Shown: in pieces, positions 7,710 through 16,422 of the stretch
How the letters are laid out: each line of letters starts with the position of its first letter
How positions within the stretch are numbered: the first letter of the stretch is position 1
Assembly: GCA_016742175.1 (NCBI GenBank)
Contig: JACVCH010000002.1
Location: 186,001-250,000, forward strand
From: Rhizobiaceae bacterium
Lineage (GTDB): Bacteria; Pseudomonadota; Alphaproteobacteria; Rhizobiales; Rhizobiaceae
DNA length: 64,000 nt
Direction: 5' to 3'
Position numbers and translations under genes: made by a program
The notes under the pieces: generated by a model
Databases searched by the model: none
What the model was told of the DNA's origin: nothing
The model's input: the letters and a program-made list of their open reading frames with translations, nothing else

Positions 7710-9977
7710 TCATTTGACGACGGTGAGCTTTTCGTCGCCCGACGCCAGGATCTCGCGCTTGCCGACATGGTTCGGCGCGCCGACCAGCCCCTCCTTTTCC
7801 ATCCGCTCGACCAGCGAGGCGGCGCGGTTGTAGCCGATGCCGAGGCGGCGCTGGATATAGGAGGTGGAGCATTTCTTGTCGCGCGTGACGACCTTGACGG
7901 CCTGCGCGTAGAGCGCATCGCCGTCGTCGGCGTCCGTCGCCTCGTCGACCTCCGCTTCCGGTTCTTCCGCATACGGCTCGTCGCCGTCCGACGTCACGGT
8001 GTCGAGATATTCGGGCGCCGCCTGCGCCTTCAGGTGCGCGACGACCTTCTCGACTTCGACGTCCGAGACGAACGGGCCGTGGACGCGCGCCAGGCGTCCG
8101 CCGCCGGCCATGTGCAGCATGTCGCCCTGGCCGAGGAGCTGCTCTGCGCCCTGCTCGCCGAGGATCGTGCGGCTGTCGATCTTCGACGTCACCTGGAAGG
8201 AAATCCGGGTCGGGAAGTTCGCCTTGATCGTGCCCGTGATGACATCGACCGACGGACGCTGCGTCGCCATGATCAGGTGGATGCCGGCCGCGCGCGCCAT
8301 CTGCGCGAGGCGCTGGATCGCGCCCTCGATCTCCTTGCCTGCGACCATCATCAGGTCGGCCATCTCGTCGACGATGATGACGATGAAGGGCATCGGCGAC
8401 AGGTCGATCTCGCGCTCCTCGAAGGTCGGCTCGCCCGTTCCCTTTGCAAAGCCGGTCTGGACCTGCATGAAGATCTGCTCGCCGCCCTGGCGCGCGGCCG
8501 CGGCGCGGCTGTTGTAGCCGTCGATGTTGCGCACGCCGAGCCGCGCCATCTTGCGGTAACGGTCCTCCATCTCGCGCACGGCCCATTTGAGCGCGGTGAC
8601 CGCCTTTTGCGGATCGGTGACGACGGGCGTCAAAAGGTGCGGGATGCCATCGTAGACGGAAAGCTCCAGCATCTTCGGGTCGACCATGATCAGCCGGCAT
8701 TCTTCCGGGTTCAGCCGGTAGAGGAGCGACAGGATCATGGTGTTGATGGCGACCGACTTGCCCGAGCCGGTGGTGCCGGCGACGAGCAGATGCGGCATGC
8801 GGGCAAGGTCGGCGACGACGGGCTGGCCGCCGATGTCCTTGCCGAGCGCGAGCGCGAGCTTGGCGCTCGACCTTTCGAAGGCGTCGCTTTCGATCAGTTC
8901 GCGGAAATAGACCGTCTCGCGCTCTTCGTTCGGCAGTTCGATGCCGATGGCATTGCGGCCCGGCACCACGGCGACGCGCGCGGAAACCGCGGACATGGAG
9001 CGCGCGATGTCGTCGGCCAGGTTGATCACGCGGCTCGACTTCACGCCCGGCGCGGGCTCGAACTCGTAGAGCGTGACGACAGGCCCTGCGCGCACGTGGA
9101 TGATCTCGCCCTTGACGCCGAAATCCTCCAGTACGCTTTCGAGCAGGTCCGCCCCCTGCTCCAGCCGCTCCTGCGTCAGGTAGATGCCGGTGGCCGATGG
9201 CGCCTCCTGCAGCAAGGCGACTGGCGGGAACGAATAGCCCTCGCCCGTGGCTTCGACGACGGGCTGCCGGGCAACCGGCATTGGAACCGGCAGTGCGGGT
9301 TCGAGCGGGACGACCGAGCGCGCGGGTGTTCGCGCTTGAGGCGCAACGGCGCTGCGGCTTGCAGGCTTCGAGCAGTCGATGACGCGGTAGAGCGCCGCCG
9401 GGTCGAGGGCGTCCGTGCGCGGGTTCGGGGCAGCGATCTTCGGTTTCGCCGGCGCCGGCTTTTCGGCTGCCAGCGGGATCACGGGCGTCGCTTCAGTCGT
9501 GCGCGCAAGCGGCGGCGCGAGTTCGAAGAATGCGTGGTCGGAAAGCAGCGTGAAGATGTCGGCGCGCGGTTCCGCCTCGGCCTCGATCGTGACGACGTTC
9601 GGGACAAGCGTCGGCTCGGCGGGCTTCTCGTCGGCCCGCGGCTGCGCGTTGTCGGCGACGAGTTCCAGTGCCGGCGTCTCCGGCTGCGCTTCCTGCTCGG
9701 GTGCATCGCCGGGCTGACGCGCGCGGCTCGTCGCGGCGGGAGCCTTGCGCACGACCGGGTTGTCCGGCGTGCGGGTGAAGCGCACGTTCGGCGCCATGAA
9801 GAAATGCTTTTCCCATTCGGGCTTCGGGTCGCCCGGCTTCGGGTCGACCGGGTTCCGATCGGCCAAGGCCTGCGGCGATGATTCGACGGGAGGCTGGCTT
9901 TCCGGCGCAGCCTGCGCACGGGCGCAATAGAGCGAAATCGGGATGATATTTGCCCGGGTGATCGGCGAGGATGACAT
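7710..9977 (-). CDS. ftsK: DNA translocase, FtsK/SpoIIIE family, without membrane domain
   Basis: ATP-driven double-stranded DNA pump of the FtsK family. Residues 1-245 are Pro/Ala-rich linker. The motor follows with [20 protein letters not shown], Walker A GTTGSGKS (401-408), Walker [13 protein letters not shown] and MATQRPS. The C-terminal winged-helix gamma domain ([21 protein letters not shown]) normally reads KOPS sites. No transmembrane helices are visible, although the N-terminal domain of canonical FtsK has four. I used the ATG at 9977; a TTG at 9989 or a later ATG are alternatives. Alphaproteobacteria often carry a second full-length FtsK elsewhere. Family confident; septal role uncertain. 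Confidence 0.85.
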   Translation of the reverse strand: MSSSPITRANIIPISLYCARAQAAPESQPPVESSPQALADRNPVDPKPGDPKPEWEKHFFMAPNVRFTRTPDNPVVRKAPAATSRARQPGDAPEQEAQPETPALELVADNAQPRADEKPAEPTLVPNVVTIEAEAEPRADIFTLLSDHAFFELAPPLARTTEATPVIPLAAEKPAPAKPKIAAPNPRTDALDPAALYRVIDCSKPASRSAVAPQARTPARSVVPLEPALPVPMPVARQPVVEATGEGYSFPPVALLQEAPSATGIYLTQERLEQGADLLESVLEDFGVKGEIIHVRAGPVVTLYEFEPAPGVKSSRVINLADDIARSMSAVSARVAVVPGRNAIGIELPNEERETVYFRELIESDAFERSSAKLALALGKDIGGQPVVADLARMPHLLVAGTTGSGKSVAINTMILSLLYRLNPEECRLIMVDPKMLELSVYDGIPHLLTPVVTDPQKAVTALKWAVREMEDRYRKMARLGVRNIDGYNSRAAAARQGGEQIFMQVQTGFAKGTGEPTFEEREIDLSPMPFIVIIVDEMADLMMVAGKEIEGAIQRLAQMARAAGIHLIMATQRPSVDVITGTIKANFPTRISFQVTSKIDSRTILGEQGAEQLLGQGDMLHMAGGGRLARVHGPFVSDVEVEKVVAHLKAQAAPEYLDTVTSDGDEPYAEEPEAEVDEATDADDGDALYAQAVKVVTRDKKCSTSYIQRRLGIGYNRAASLVERMEKEGLVGAPNHVGKREILASGDEKLTVVK

Positions 9978-10139
9978 GCATGTGCTCAACGGTTTGGGAC
10001 CCGCCGAGGGATAAGATCACAGGGTTAACAGTTCCTTCCAGAACCCGCTTCCGGCGCGTCAGAAAAGAGCAATGTGGGTGTGCCAGTTGCCGGATCGCGG
10101 CGAAAGGCGGTAGCTTCAGCGAAATTATTGGCGGGGAAA

Positions 10140-10439
10140 ATGACCGACATTTTTCTGGAGCTGCGCAAGAAATTCGTCCGGCGCTGCGCCGGCGATCGCA
10201 AGGCCATCGCGGAAGCCTGGACGCGCTTCGAAGCGAGCCGGAACGGCGAGGCGCGCAAAGAGCTGCTGCGCCTTGCGCACGGTCTTGCCGGCGCCGGAGG
10301 CACGTTCGGTTTCGATGGGCTGAGCCTTCGCGCCGCCGATGCCGAAGCTGCGCTCGACGCATCGGGCACACTTTCCGCGGGCCCCGCGATCGCCGACCTT
10401 CTCGCGGAGCTCGATTCCATCGTCGCCGGCGGCGAATGA
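10140..10439 (+). CDS. Hpt (histidine phosphotransfer) domain protein
   Basis: Single-domain phosphotransfer protein of 99 residues. The signature LRLAHGLAGAGGTFGF (44-58) matches the Hpt motif AHxLKGxxGxxG, with His47 as the predicted phospho-accepting residue. ATG chosen at 10140 behind GGCGGGG; the frame is open 66 bases upstream but without family similarity. It faces the seven-gene sensor-kinase/glycosyltransferase operon and stops 4 bases from the end of the glycosyltransferase gene. It could shuttle phosphate between the hybrid kinase receivers and the two stand-alone receivers encoded there; that link is inference from proximity. Confidence 0.8.
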   Translation: MTDIFLELRKKFVRRCAGDRKAIAEAWTRFEASRNGEARKELLRLAHGLAGAGGTFGFDGLSLRAADAEAALDASGTLSAGPAIADLLAELDSIVAGGE

Positions 10440-10458
10440 GGGCCTACGGGCCCTTTTT
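10439..10458 (+). terminator. Intrinsic terminator of the Hpt gene
   Basis: The stem AGGGCC-TACG-GGCCCT (10439-10454) is followed by a T run to 10458. It begins on the last base of the Hpt stop codon and overlaps the last codons and stop of the converging glycosyltransferase gene, so the same bases encode a terminator on one strand and protein on the other. Confidence 0.7.
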
Positions 10459-11871
10459 CGCGATGCCGGTGCGGGTCATCTCGCCCCAGTTGTTGTCCTG
10501 GCGCAGGAACTGCCAGTAGCCCTTGATCCGCCAGATATTGTTGATCTGGCGATAGCCGAAATTCTCGACGATCGCCGCCGCGGTCAGGATCGCAAGGTCG
10601 CGGGCACGCGGGAAGCGCTGCAGTTCGGCTTCCTCCAGGATCAGCGAACAGACGCTGATGACGATGCCATAGGTGAAGACCAGCGCGGTGAAGGCGAGAA
10701 AATAGTGAAAGGACAAGATGCCGAGCAGCCAGAAGAGCGGCATCAGGATGTAGCCCAGCACCTCGGCGATCGGCCCCAGGACGTCGACGATCAGGATATG
10801 GCCCATGCCCAGGAAGCCGATGCGGCCGTAGCGCGGGCGAAACAGCATCGAGCGGTAGCGAAAGAAGGCCTCCAGCGCGCCGCGCTGCCATCGTGAGCGC
10901 TGGCGCGACAGGACGGCGAGCGATTCGGGCGCTTCGGTCCAGCAGACGGGTTCGGGAATGAACTCGATGCGGTAGTCGCGCCTGGCATCGATCATCAGCC
11001 TGTGGAGCTTGATGACGAGGTCGAGATCCTCGCCCATCGAGCCCTTGGTGAACCCGCCGACGGCGACCACCTCGGCACGCCGGAACACGCCGAAAGCACC
11101 GGAAACCAGCATCAGCGTGTTGATCCGGCTCCAGGCGAGCCGCGCCATCAGGAAGGCGCGCAGATATTCGACGACCTGGAAGAGCGGCAGCAGGCGGCCC
11201 GGCAGGTGAATCTGCGTGACCCGGCCGTTCTCGATCGTCGAGCCGTTGGCGACGCGGATCGTGCCGCCGACGGCGATGACACGGACCGGGTCGTCGATGA
11301 AGGGCTGGGCGGCGCGCATCAGCGCATCGGGCTCCAGGATGGAGTCGCCGTCGATGACGCAGAATACCGGCGCGCGGCATACGTTGATGCCGGCATTCTG
11401 GGCATCCGCCTTGCCGCCGTTGGACTTGTCGACGACGAACAGCCGCTCCGTCATCGGCGAGGAATAGATGCCGCGGATCGGCTGGTGCGCGAGCGCTTCC
11501 TCGTAGGGGCGGTTGACGCGCCGCAGGCCGAAGGCTTCGACGAGAAGTTCCAGCGTGGCGTCCTTCGATCCGTCATTGACGACGATCACCTCGAAGTTCG
11601 GATATTCGAGCGCGAGCATCGAGTGCACGCTCTCGACGATGTTCATCGCCTCGTTATAGGCCGGGACGATCAGCGCGATCGGCGGCGCGACCTCGCCGTA
11701 GCGGCGCCAGAGCAGCGCCGAACGCGCGACCGGCGGCCGTTTCGACAAGGCATAGGCCGCCAGCACGAGTTGCGCGAGGTAGACCGTCGTCTGGGCGAGA
11801 CCGAGGGCAATGACCGTCCACGCGATGATCGTCGCCGCCCAGACGATCGTGGCGCTCCATTGCTCGATCAT
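10444..11871 (-). CDS. Processive family 2 glycosyltransferase (BcsA/PgaC-like polysaccharide synthase)
   Basis: Membrane polysaccharide synthase, 475 residues. N-terminal hydrophobic segment (about 8-42), then a cytoplasmic GT-A domain with PAYNE (70-74), VVNDG (97-101, Asp100), DGD (174-176), GED (280-282) and QRSRW (324-328). The QxxRW motif marks processive beta-synthases such as BcsA, PgaC and NfrB. At least three membrane helices follow (about 360-425). No PilZ domain, so no built-in c-di-GMP control. It begins with an ATGA overlap on the HEAT gene and ends the operon. Paired with a YaiO-like outer-membrane protein, it probably polymerises an exported polymer; the sugar is unknown. Confidence 0.9.
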   Translation of the reverse strand: MIEQWSATIVWAATIIAWTVIALGLAQTTVYLAQLVLAAYALSKRPPVARSALLWRRYGEVAPPIALIVPAYNEAMNIVESVHSMLALEYPNFEVIVVNDGSKDATLELLVEAFGLRRVNRPYEEALAHQPIRGIYSSPMTERLFVVDKSNGGKADAQNAGINVCRAPVFCVIDGDSILEPDALMRAAQPFIDDPVRVIAVGGTIRVANGSTIENGRVTQIHLPGRLLPLFQVVEYLRAFLMARLAWSRINTLMLVSGAFGVFRRAEVVAVGGFTKGSMGEDLDLVIKLHRLMIDARRDYRIEFIPEPVCWTEAPESLAVLSRQRSRWQRGALEAFFRYRSMLFRPRYGRIGFLGMGHILIVDVLGPIAEVLGYILMPLFWLLGILSFHYFLAFTALVFTYGIVISVCSLILEEAELQRFPRARDLAILTAAAIVENFGYRQINNIWRIKGYWQFLRQDNNWGEMTRTGIAKKGP

Positions 11872-12908
11872 GCCGGCATGCCCTCCGACAGGACGAGCGA
11901 GGCCGTGCGCTGCTTGCGCGCTGCGCCCTCCAGGGCGACGCTGCGCAAGGTCGCCTCGCCGACCGGCCCGAGCAGCAGCAGGGATTGCGCGGCCTTGTAG
12001 CGAACGGTCCATTGCTCGTCGTCGAGAAGGTCGGTCATGGCGATTGCGGCATCGGGGTCGCCGAGCCGCCCGACGGCCTCGACCGCCTCCATGCGCACTT
12101 CCCAATCCGGGTGACGCAGCTTCGACAGGATCAAGGGAAGCGAGGCGCGATGGCCGATCCGGCCGAGCGCGCGCAGGGACGCGGCGGCGACTTCGGGCAC
12201 GGCGTCCTCGGCCAACTCGACGAAGACGGACGGCTCGGCGAGGCCATCGCGCCGCCACAGGGCCTCGAGCGCCGATGCGCGCAGGAAACCGGGTGCGTCG
12301 CGCTGCCGGGTCAAGTCGCGCAATTCGGCGACGCTGTCCTCGGGCAGCAGGCGGAACAGTTCGGCGAGCCGGCGCGAGCGCTGGCCGCGATAGCCGATCC
12401 GGTCGAGAAGCTCGCCGAGCGGCGGCACGGTGCCGATCTTGGCGAGCTCGATGGCGGCCGCGATGCGGACCTCGCGCGAGCGGTCGCCGGCCAGTCGCCC
12501 GCGCAGCGGCCCGATCGCGACATCGGGCGCGTATGCCGCGATCAGTTCGACCGCATGGAGCCGGCGCACTTCGTCGCCGCGCTTCAGTTCGCTTTCGAGA
12601 AAATCGGGCTGGCCCGCACGCAGCAGGGCTTCGAGCACCGCTTCGCGCTCTTCGCCGCGAACGAGCCCGAGAAATTCCGAGCTGGCATCCGCGGTGACGC
12701 TCGTCGGCGTCCCGGCCGCCGCCACGAGGAACGCGTCGGCGTCCTTGTCGTGCGCAAGGCGGATCATCGCCGTCATGACGTGTCGGCGGCTGGCGGCATC
12801 GCGCTCTTCCCGCCGCGCGGCGACGACGCGCCTCAAGACGAGGACCACCATGACGAGGATCGAAATCGCGCTCAGGATCAACGACAGGGTCCAGATCAAA
12901 ACGAGCAC
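11868..12908 (-). CDS. Membrane-anchored HEAT-repeat protein
   Basis: 346-residue protein with one N-terminal membrane helix (about residues 2-25, then RRVVAARREERD) and a tail of tandem HEAT-like helical repeats, for example REVRIAAAIELAKIG, DPDAAIAMTDLLDDEQWTVRYKAAQSLLLLG and WEVRMEAVEAVGRLG. Arg/Lys after the helix suggest the repeats are cytoplasmic. The start is GTG at 12908, two bases past the YaiO stop; its own stop overlaps the glycosyltransferase start. HEAT repeats are protein-binding scaffolds, so it may tether the synthase to the signalling proteins encoded upstream. No catalytic residues seen; function otherwise unknown. Confidence 0.8.
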   Translation of the reverse strand: MLVLIWTLSLILSAISILVMVVLVLRRVVAARREERDAASRRHVMTAMIRLAHDKDADAFLVAAAGTPTSVTADASSEFLGLVRGEEREAVLEALLRAGQPDFLESELKRGDEVRRLHAVELIAAYAPDVAIGPLRGRLAGDRSREVRIAAAIELAKIGTVPPLGELLDRIGYRGQRSRRLAELFRLLPEDSVAELRDLTRQRDAPGFLRASALEALWRRDGLAEPSVFVELAEDAVPEVAAASLRALGRIGHRASLPLILSKLRHPDWEVRMEAVEAVGRLGDPDAAIAMTDLLDDEQWTVRYKAAQSLLLLGPVGEATLRSVALEGAARKQRTASLVLSEGMPA

Positions 12909-12910
12909 GA

Positions 12911-14044
12911 TCAGAACCTCAGCGAGAGGCCGACGCCGAACGTGTCGCGATCGAAGGTCTCGCGGCGCTCATGCGCATAGCTGCCGGTGAGCGTCAGCCG
13001 GTCGGTGACGTCGAAGGCGAGCCCGCCGAAGACGGTCTCGGTCTCGTCGAGCTGCCCGTCGGAAATCTCGGGCGCATCGGCATAGCCGGCGAAGAGGCGC
13101 AGACGCTCCGTCGCCGTCCAGTCGGCACGCAGCAGGAAGCCGTCCGCCACGGTGCCGCGGTCGTCCTCGGCATGAATCCAGCGCGCGGTGAAGCCGAACC
13201 GCTCGTCCGGCGTGAACACCTGGACGCTCGGCGCGACGGTCCAGACGTCGGCGAGCGCGAATGTGTCGTAGCGGGAATCGATGCCGAAGACGGCAGGGCC
13301 GAGCGCGGGATTTCCGTCGAAGAAGCGCCAGGTTCCGCCGATGCCGAAGGACGAGCGGGCGAGGAAGTCGGCATCCGGCGTTGCCGCGGCGAGGCCGTAG
13401 ACGGCGATCCGATCCGTCAGGCGGTGATCGATGCGGCCTTCGACCTGCCAGTCGTCCGCGCCCGAGCGGCGTGCGTGGCGAAGCCGTCCGCCGATGCTGG
13501 TGCGGTCGGTCAAGCGGTAGGAAAGGCCCGTCGCGCTGTCGGTCCAGGAAGAGCGGCCGCCGGAAAGCGCGCTTGCCTCCGTTCCGATGTCGAGACGCCA
13601 TCTGGGGGCATCGGATGCGGCGCCGGCGGCGTTGACCTGCGCCTGGAGATCGCGGAACTCGGCATTGTCAGGATTGGCTGCCGCGAGCGGTTCGATCAAG
13701 CTGCGTGCGCGCTCCAGATCGCCTTCGCGCAACGCGATCTGCGCGAGGCCGAAGGTCGCGTCGGAATAGGCCGGCGCGATGGTGAGCGCGGCCTCGAACG
13801 CCGTGCGCGCGCCTGCCGTGTCGCCTGCGCCGAGGCGGGCGAAGCCGAGCTGCACCAGCGTATCCGCATTGCCGGGCTCCAGGGCGAGCGCGCGCTCGAG
13901 CACCGCAATCGCGTCGTCGAAGCGCTGTTCCTGACGGGCGGCGACGCCTTGTTCGTAAAGCTCCGATGCGGTCTGCGCTGCGGCCGGCGTTGCGACGAGC
14001 GAACCGGCCACGAGGGCGGCTGCGATGAGGGTGAGACGCCGCAT
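12911..14044 (-). CDS. YaiO-like outer-membrane beta-barrel protein with TPR domain
   Basis: 377-residue exported protein. The signal peptide (MRRLTLIAAALVAG, likely cut after AAAQ near 24) is followed by TPR repeats (about 27-125, such as ALEPGNADTLVQLGFARLGAGD). From about residue 150 the sequence alternates polar and hydrophobic residues in beta-strands (YRLTDRTSIGGRLRHARR, RLTLTGSYAHERRE) and ends in Phe (LSLRF), typical of barrel proteins handled by Bam. TPR plus barrel is the arrangement of polysaccharide-export pores such as PgaA and BcsC, and of YaiO-family proteins. Start at 14044, eight bases past the receiver gene. Probable export channel for the polymer made by the downstream synthase. 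Confidence 0.82.
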   Translation of the reverse strand: MRRLTLIAAALVAGSLVATPAAAQTASELYEQGVAARQEQRFDDAIAVLERALALEPGNADTLVQLGFARLGAGDTAGARTAFEAALTIAPAYSDATFGLAQIALREGDLERARSLIEPLAAANPDNAEFRDLQAQVNAAGAASDAPRWRLDIGTEASALSGGRSSWTDSATGLSYRLTDRTSIGGRLRHARRSGADDWQVEGRIDHRLTDRIAVYGLAAATPDADFLARSSFGIGGTWRFFDGNPALGPAVFGIDSRYDTFALADVWTVAPSVQVFTPDERFGFTARWIHAEDDRGTVADGFLLRADWTATERLRLFAGYADAPEISDGQLDETETVFGGLAFDVTDRLTLTGSYAHERRETFDRDTFGVGLSLRF

Positions 14045-14051
14045 CGTCCGC

Positions 14052-14438
14052 CTAACCGCGCTTCTTGCGGGCAAGCAGCCGGGACAGCCGCGCCATCAGT
14101 TCGTCAGGGATGAACGGCTTCACCAGATAGTCATCCGCGCCCTTGTCCAGCGCGGAGACGATGTCGTTTTCCGACTTGCGGGCCGTCAGCATGATGACCG
14201 GGATGTCGGCGAGCGCGGCGTTCGCCTTGAGGCGGGACAGGACCTCGAAGCCGTCGACGCGCGGCATCATCGCATCGAGCACGACGGCCGCCGGGCGCAC
14301 TTCGTCCGCCCTTTGCAGCGCCTCCGCCCCATCGCGCGCAATGGCGACATCGAAACCCTTCGCTCGCAGCCGAAATTCCATCAGCTCGATCAGCAACGGG
14401 TCGTCGTCGCAGACCAGGATCGTCCTCGTATCGTTCAT
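14052..14438 (-). CDS. Stand-alone response regulator receiver protein (first)
   Basis: Single receiver domain of 128 residues with no output domain. The acidic pocket is DDD (11-13), the phospho-acceptor Asp55 lies in VVLDAMMP, and the conserved Thr and Lys lie in MLTARK and YLVKPF. Start at 14438 behind GAGGGAC; it forms an ATGA overlap with the preceding hydrolase-like gene. As it lacks a DNA-binding or enzymatic domain, it must act by protein contact, as CheY-type regulators do, or pass phosphate in a relay. Candidate partners are the hybrid kinase and Hpt protein of this cluster. Confidence 0.88.
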   Translation of the reverse strand: MNDTRTILVCDDDPLLIELMEFRLRAKGFDVAIARDGAEALQRADEVRPAAVVLDAMMPRVDGFEVLSRLKANAALADIPVIMLTARKSENDIVSALDKGADDYLVKPFIPDELMARLSRLLARKKRG

Positions 14439-16033
14439 CGGTCCCTCGCGTCGCATCCGCCATGCGACGTTGATTCTGATAACGCGATTAACTCATGAAA
14501 TGCCAGCCCGCGAAAGCGCGGCCAGGCCGCAAGGGTTTCGGTCAGGCGCGTCCGCGCCGTGGCCAGGCCAGCGAGATCGCCATCGAAGGTGGTGCGCCGC
14601 GGATCGGTCACGACCTCGTGACTGAATGCATAGGCCTTGCGATCCGGGCCTTGCGCGACCATTTGTCCATGGAGTTCGACCGTGGACGGCTCGGCCAGTA
14701 GCACGACCTCGCCGGCCTCAGCCCGTCGATAGGTGCGATGGTGCTCGACCGGCAGCGGGCCGTTTTCCAGCGCGACGCGGACGCCGACCGGCTCCGGCGC
14801 GGCAAGTTCAAGCCACGGCGCGGAAATGCCCTCGATCGCGCCGTGGTCGGTGCGATAGGCCATGACGACGAAATCCTCGACATGCCCGGCGACGTTTCGC
14901 AGGGCCGCCTTCGCGGTCGAATCGTCGATCATCCAGAACGGAACGACCACGGAAACCGGAGCATCGAAAATGTCGTTGAGCTCCGCGATCAGCGCCGCCC
15001 AGGCGCGCCAGCTCTTTTCGGGATCGGCGGCGTGGGCGGCGAGAAGATAGGGCTCGACGTCGTATTGCACGCCGGCGACCAGGCCGGGATGTTCGCGACG
15101 GAACGCCGCCAACTGCTTTGCCCGCGCGAGCGCGTTGTGGCGGCCCTCGACCAGAACCATCGCCGGATCGCCTTCCACGGCGACGATGCGCACGCCCGCG
15201 TCATTCAGATGCCGCAGGAAATCCGCCCAGCGATCGAGAGCCGCCGGATCGTCGAGCGGCAACTGGAGGTAGAGTTCGTCGAGGCCGGCTGCATGCAGCT
15301 TTTCGAGCAGCGCGGCCGGACAGCCGATCCAGCCGGCGGCATCCCAGATCCACGTTCCGTGGGTCGCATCATCCGCAACCGGGCGCGGTTCAAGCCGCAC
15401 GGAAGCCATCTCGACGCGCGCGGCGGCGGCCGGGCAGAGGAGCACGAGTTCGGCATCGCCGGTGGCCGCGCCGGCCGGCACGAAGATGCGGCTGGACGAC
15501 GGGTCGTAGGAGCCGATCAGATCGGCCGGACGGCTCGCATCGCCGCCCCTGCGCACAAACGCCGGGCGGGCGCCTTCGAGGCGGCCATCGACGACGACGT
15601 CGAACGCCGCCCGCTCCGGAAACCGGCCGGCGAAGGAAAGGACGGCGCCGGCCGGCCGGGGGCCCGACGTGCAGTCGATCGTCATGGTCGCGCCGGCGGC
15701 GATCTCGATCCGCTCGTCGAGGCCGAACGGGCGCGCCGTGGCGCGAGGCAGGATGTCGGCGCGAAGGGGCAAGAGCGCGTGGTCGCGATCCTCCGGTCGC
15801 TCGGCCTTCGGGACATAGGCGAGCTGAGGATCGAAGCCCCCGTCCCCGCGCGTTCCCTGCAAGACGATCGTTTCGGGCGCCGGGCCGGGCGCATGGAGCG
15901 GCGACTGCCAGATCGGCGCGCGGTCGGTATAGCCCGGTCTATCCATCGTCTCGTCCGCTCGAACAGCACCCGATGCGCAGGACGCCACTATCGCCAGGGC
16001 AACCAGCCCGGGCAACCGCGGCGCAGACCTCAC
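14435..16033 (-). CDS. Secreted TIM-barrel glycoside-hydrolase-like protein of unknown specificity
   Basis: 532 residues, GTG start overlapping the previous stop (GTGA), Sec signal peptide at 1-26 (cut near AVRADE). Residues 50-215 look like an all-beta domain. From 225 on, alternating strands and helices suggest a TIM barrel: THGTWIWDA, LDELYLQLP, VRIVAVEGD, GVQYDVEPYLL (321-331), VSVVVPFWM, VVMAYRT (389-395), GLAFHEL (509-515). The D-x-E at 325-327 on the fourth strand and MAY on the sixth recall GH18-type chitinases. Function unknown; placed between two receiver genes in a polysaccharide operon, it may trim or process the exported polymer, as PgaB does in the PNAG system. Confidence 0.65.
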   Translation of the reverse strand: MRSAPRLPGLVALAIVASCASGAVRADETMDRPGYTDRAPIWQSPLHAPGPAPETIVLQGTRGDGGFDPQLAYVPKAERPEDRDHALLPLRADILPRATARPFGLDERIEIAAGATMTIDCTSGPRPAGAVLSFAGRFPERAAFDVVVDGRLEGARPAFVRRGGDASRPADLIGSYDPSSSRIFVPAGAATGDAELVLLCPAAAARVEMASVRLEPRPVADDATHGTWIWDAAGWIGCPAALLEKLHAAGLDELYLQLPLDDPAALDRWADFLRHLNDAGVRIVAVEGDPAMVLVEGRHNALARAKQLAAFRREHPGLVAGVQYDVEPYLLAAHAADPEKSWRAWAALIAELNDIFDAPVSVVVPFWMIDDSTAKAALRNVAGHVEDFVVMAYRTDHGAIEGISAPWLELAAPEPVGVRVALENGPLPVEHHRTYRRAEAGEVVLLAEPSTVELHGQMVAQGPDRKAYAFSHEVVTDPRRTTFDGDLAGLATARTRLTETLAAWPRFRGLAFHELIALSESTSHGGCDARDR

Positions 16034-16410
16034 CGATGTCCCCCATCGTCCAGCAACCGGGACACCTGGGCGGCGAGCGTCATCGGATCGAACGGCTTGG
16101 GGATGACACCGCGCGCGCCGAGCGCCATCAGCTCGGCGACCTGATGCGTCTGCGTGCGCGCGGTGATGAAGACGATCGGAACATGGGCGAGATCGGGATC
16201 GGCCCGCGCCGCCGCGAAGGTCGATGGGCCGTCCATTTCCGGCATCATGACGTCGAGCATGATCAGGTCGGGCGCAAAGCTCTTCGCGACCGCCAGCCCT
16301 TCCCTGCCCGAAGCGGCGGACCTGATCTCGAAGCCCGGATCGAGCCCGAGCGCCATTTCCGCGATTTCGCGGATGTCGTCCTCGTCGTCGACATAGAGGA
16401 TTTTCGGCAT
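16030..16410 (-). CDS. Stand-alone response regulator receiver protein (second)
   Basis: 126-residue single receiver domain: acidic pocket DDEDD (8-12), phospho-acceptor Asp53 in IMLDVMMPEMDG, Thr in VFITART and Lys in VIPKPFDP. No output domain. It lies 12 bases downstream of the hybrid kinase gene, and its stop overlaps the start of the hydrolase-like gene. Together with the first stand-alone receiver and the two receivers fused to the kinase it makes four receiver domains in one operon, which points to a branched phosphorelay. Confidence 0.88.
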   Translation of the reverse strand: MPKILYVDDEDDIREIAEMALGLDPGFEIRSAASGREGLAVAKSFAPDLIMLDVMMPEMDGPSTFAAARADPDLAHVPIVFITARTQTHQVAELMALGARGVIPKPFDPMTLAAQVSRLLDDGGHR

Positions 16411-16422
16411 CGCTTCCTCCGT

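Noticed and set aside
3399-9881. Long plus-strand frames opposite hyuB, hyuA and ftsK (about 3399-5285, 4891-6975, 7767-9881)
   Set aside because: All lie antisense to well-supported genes and have the low-complexity composition that codon bias produces on the opposite strand.
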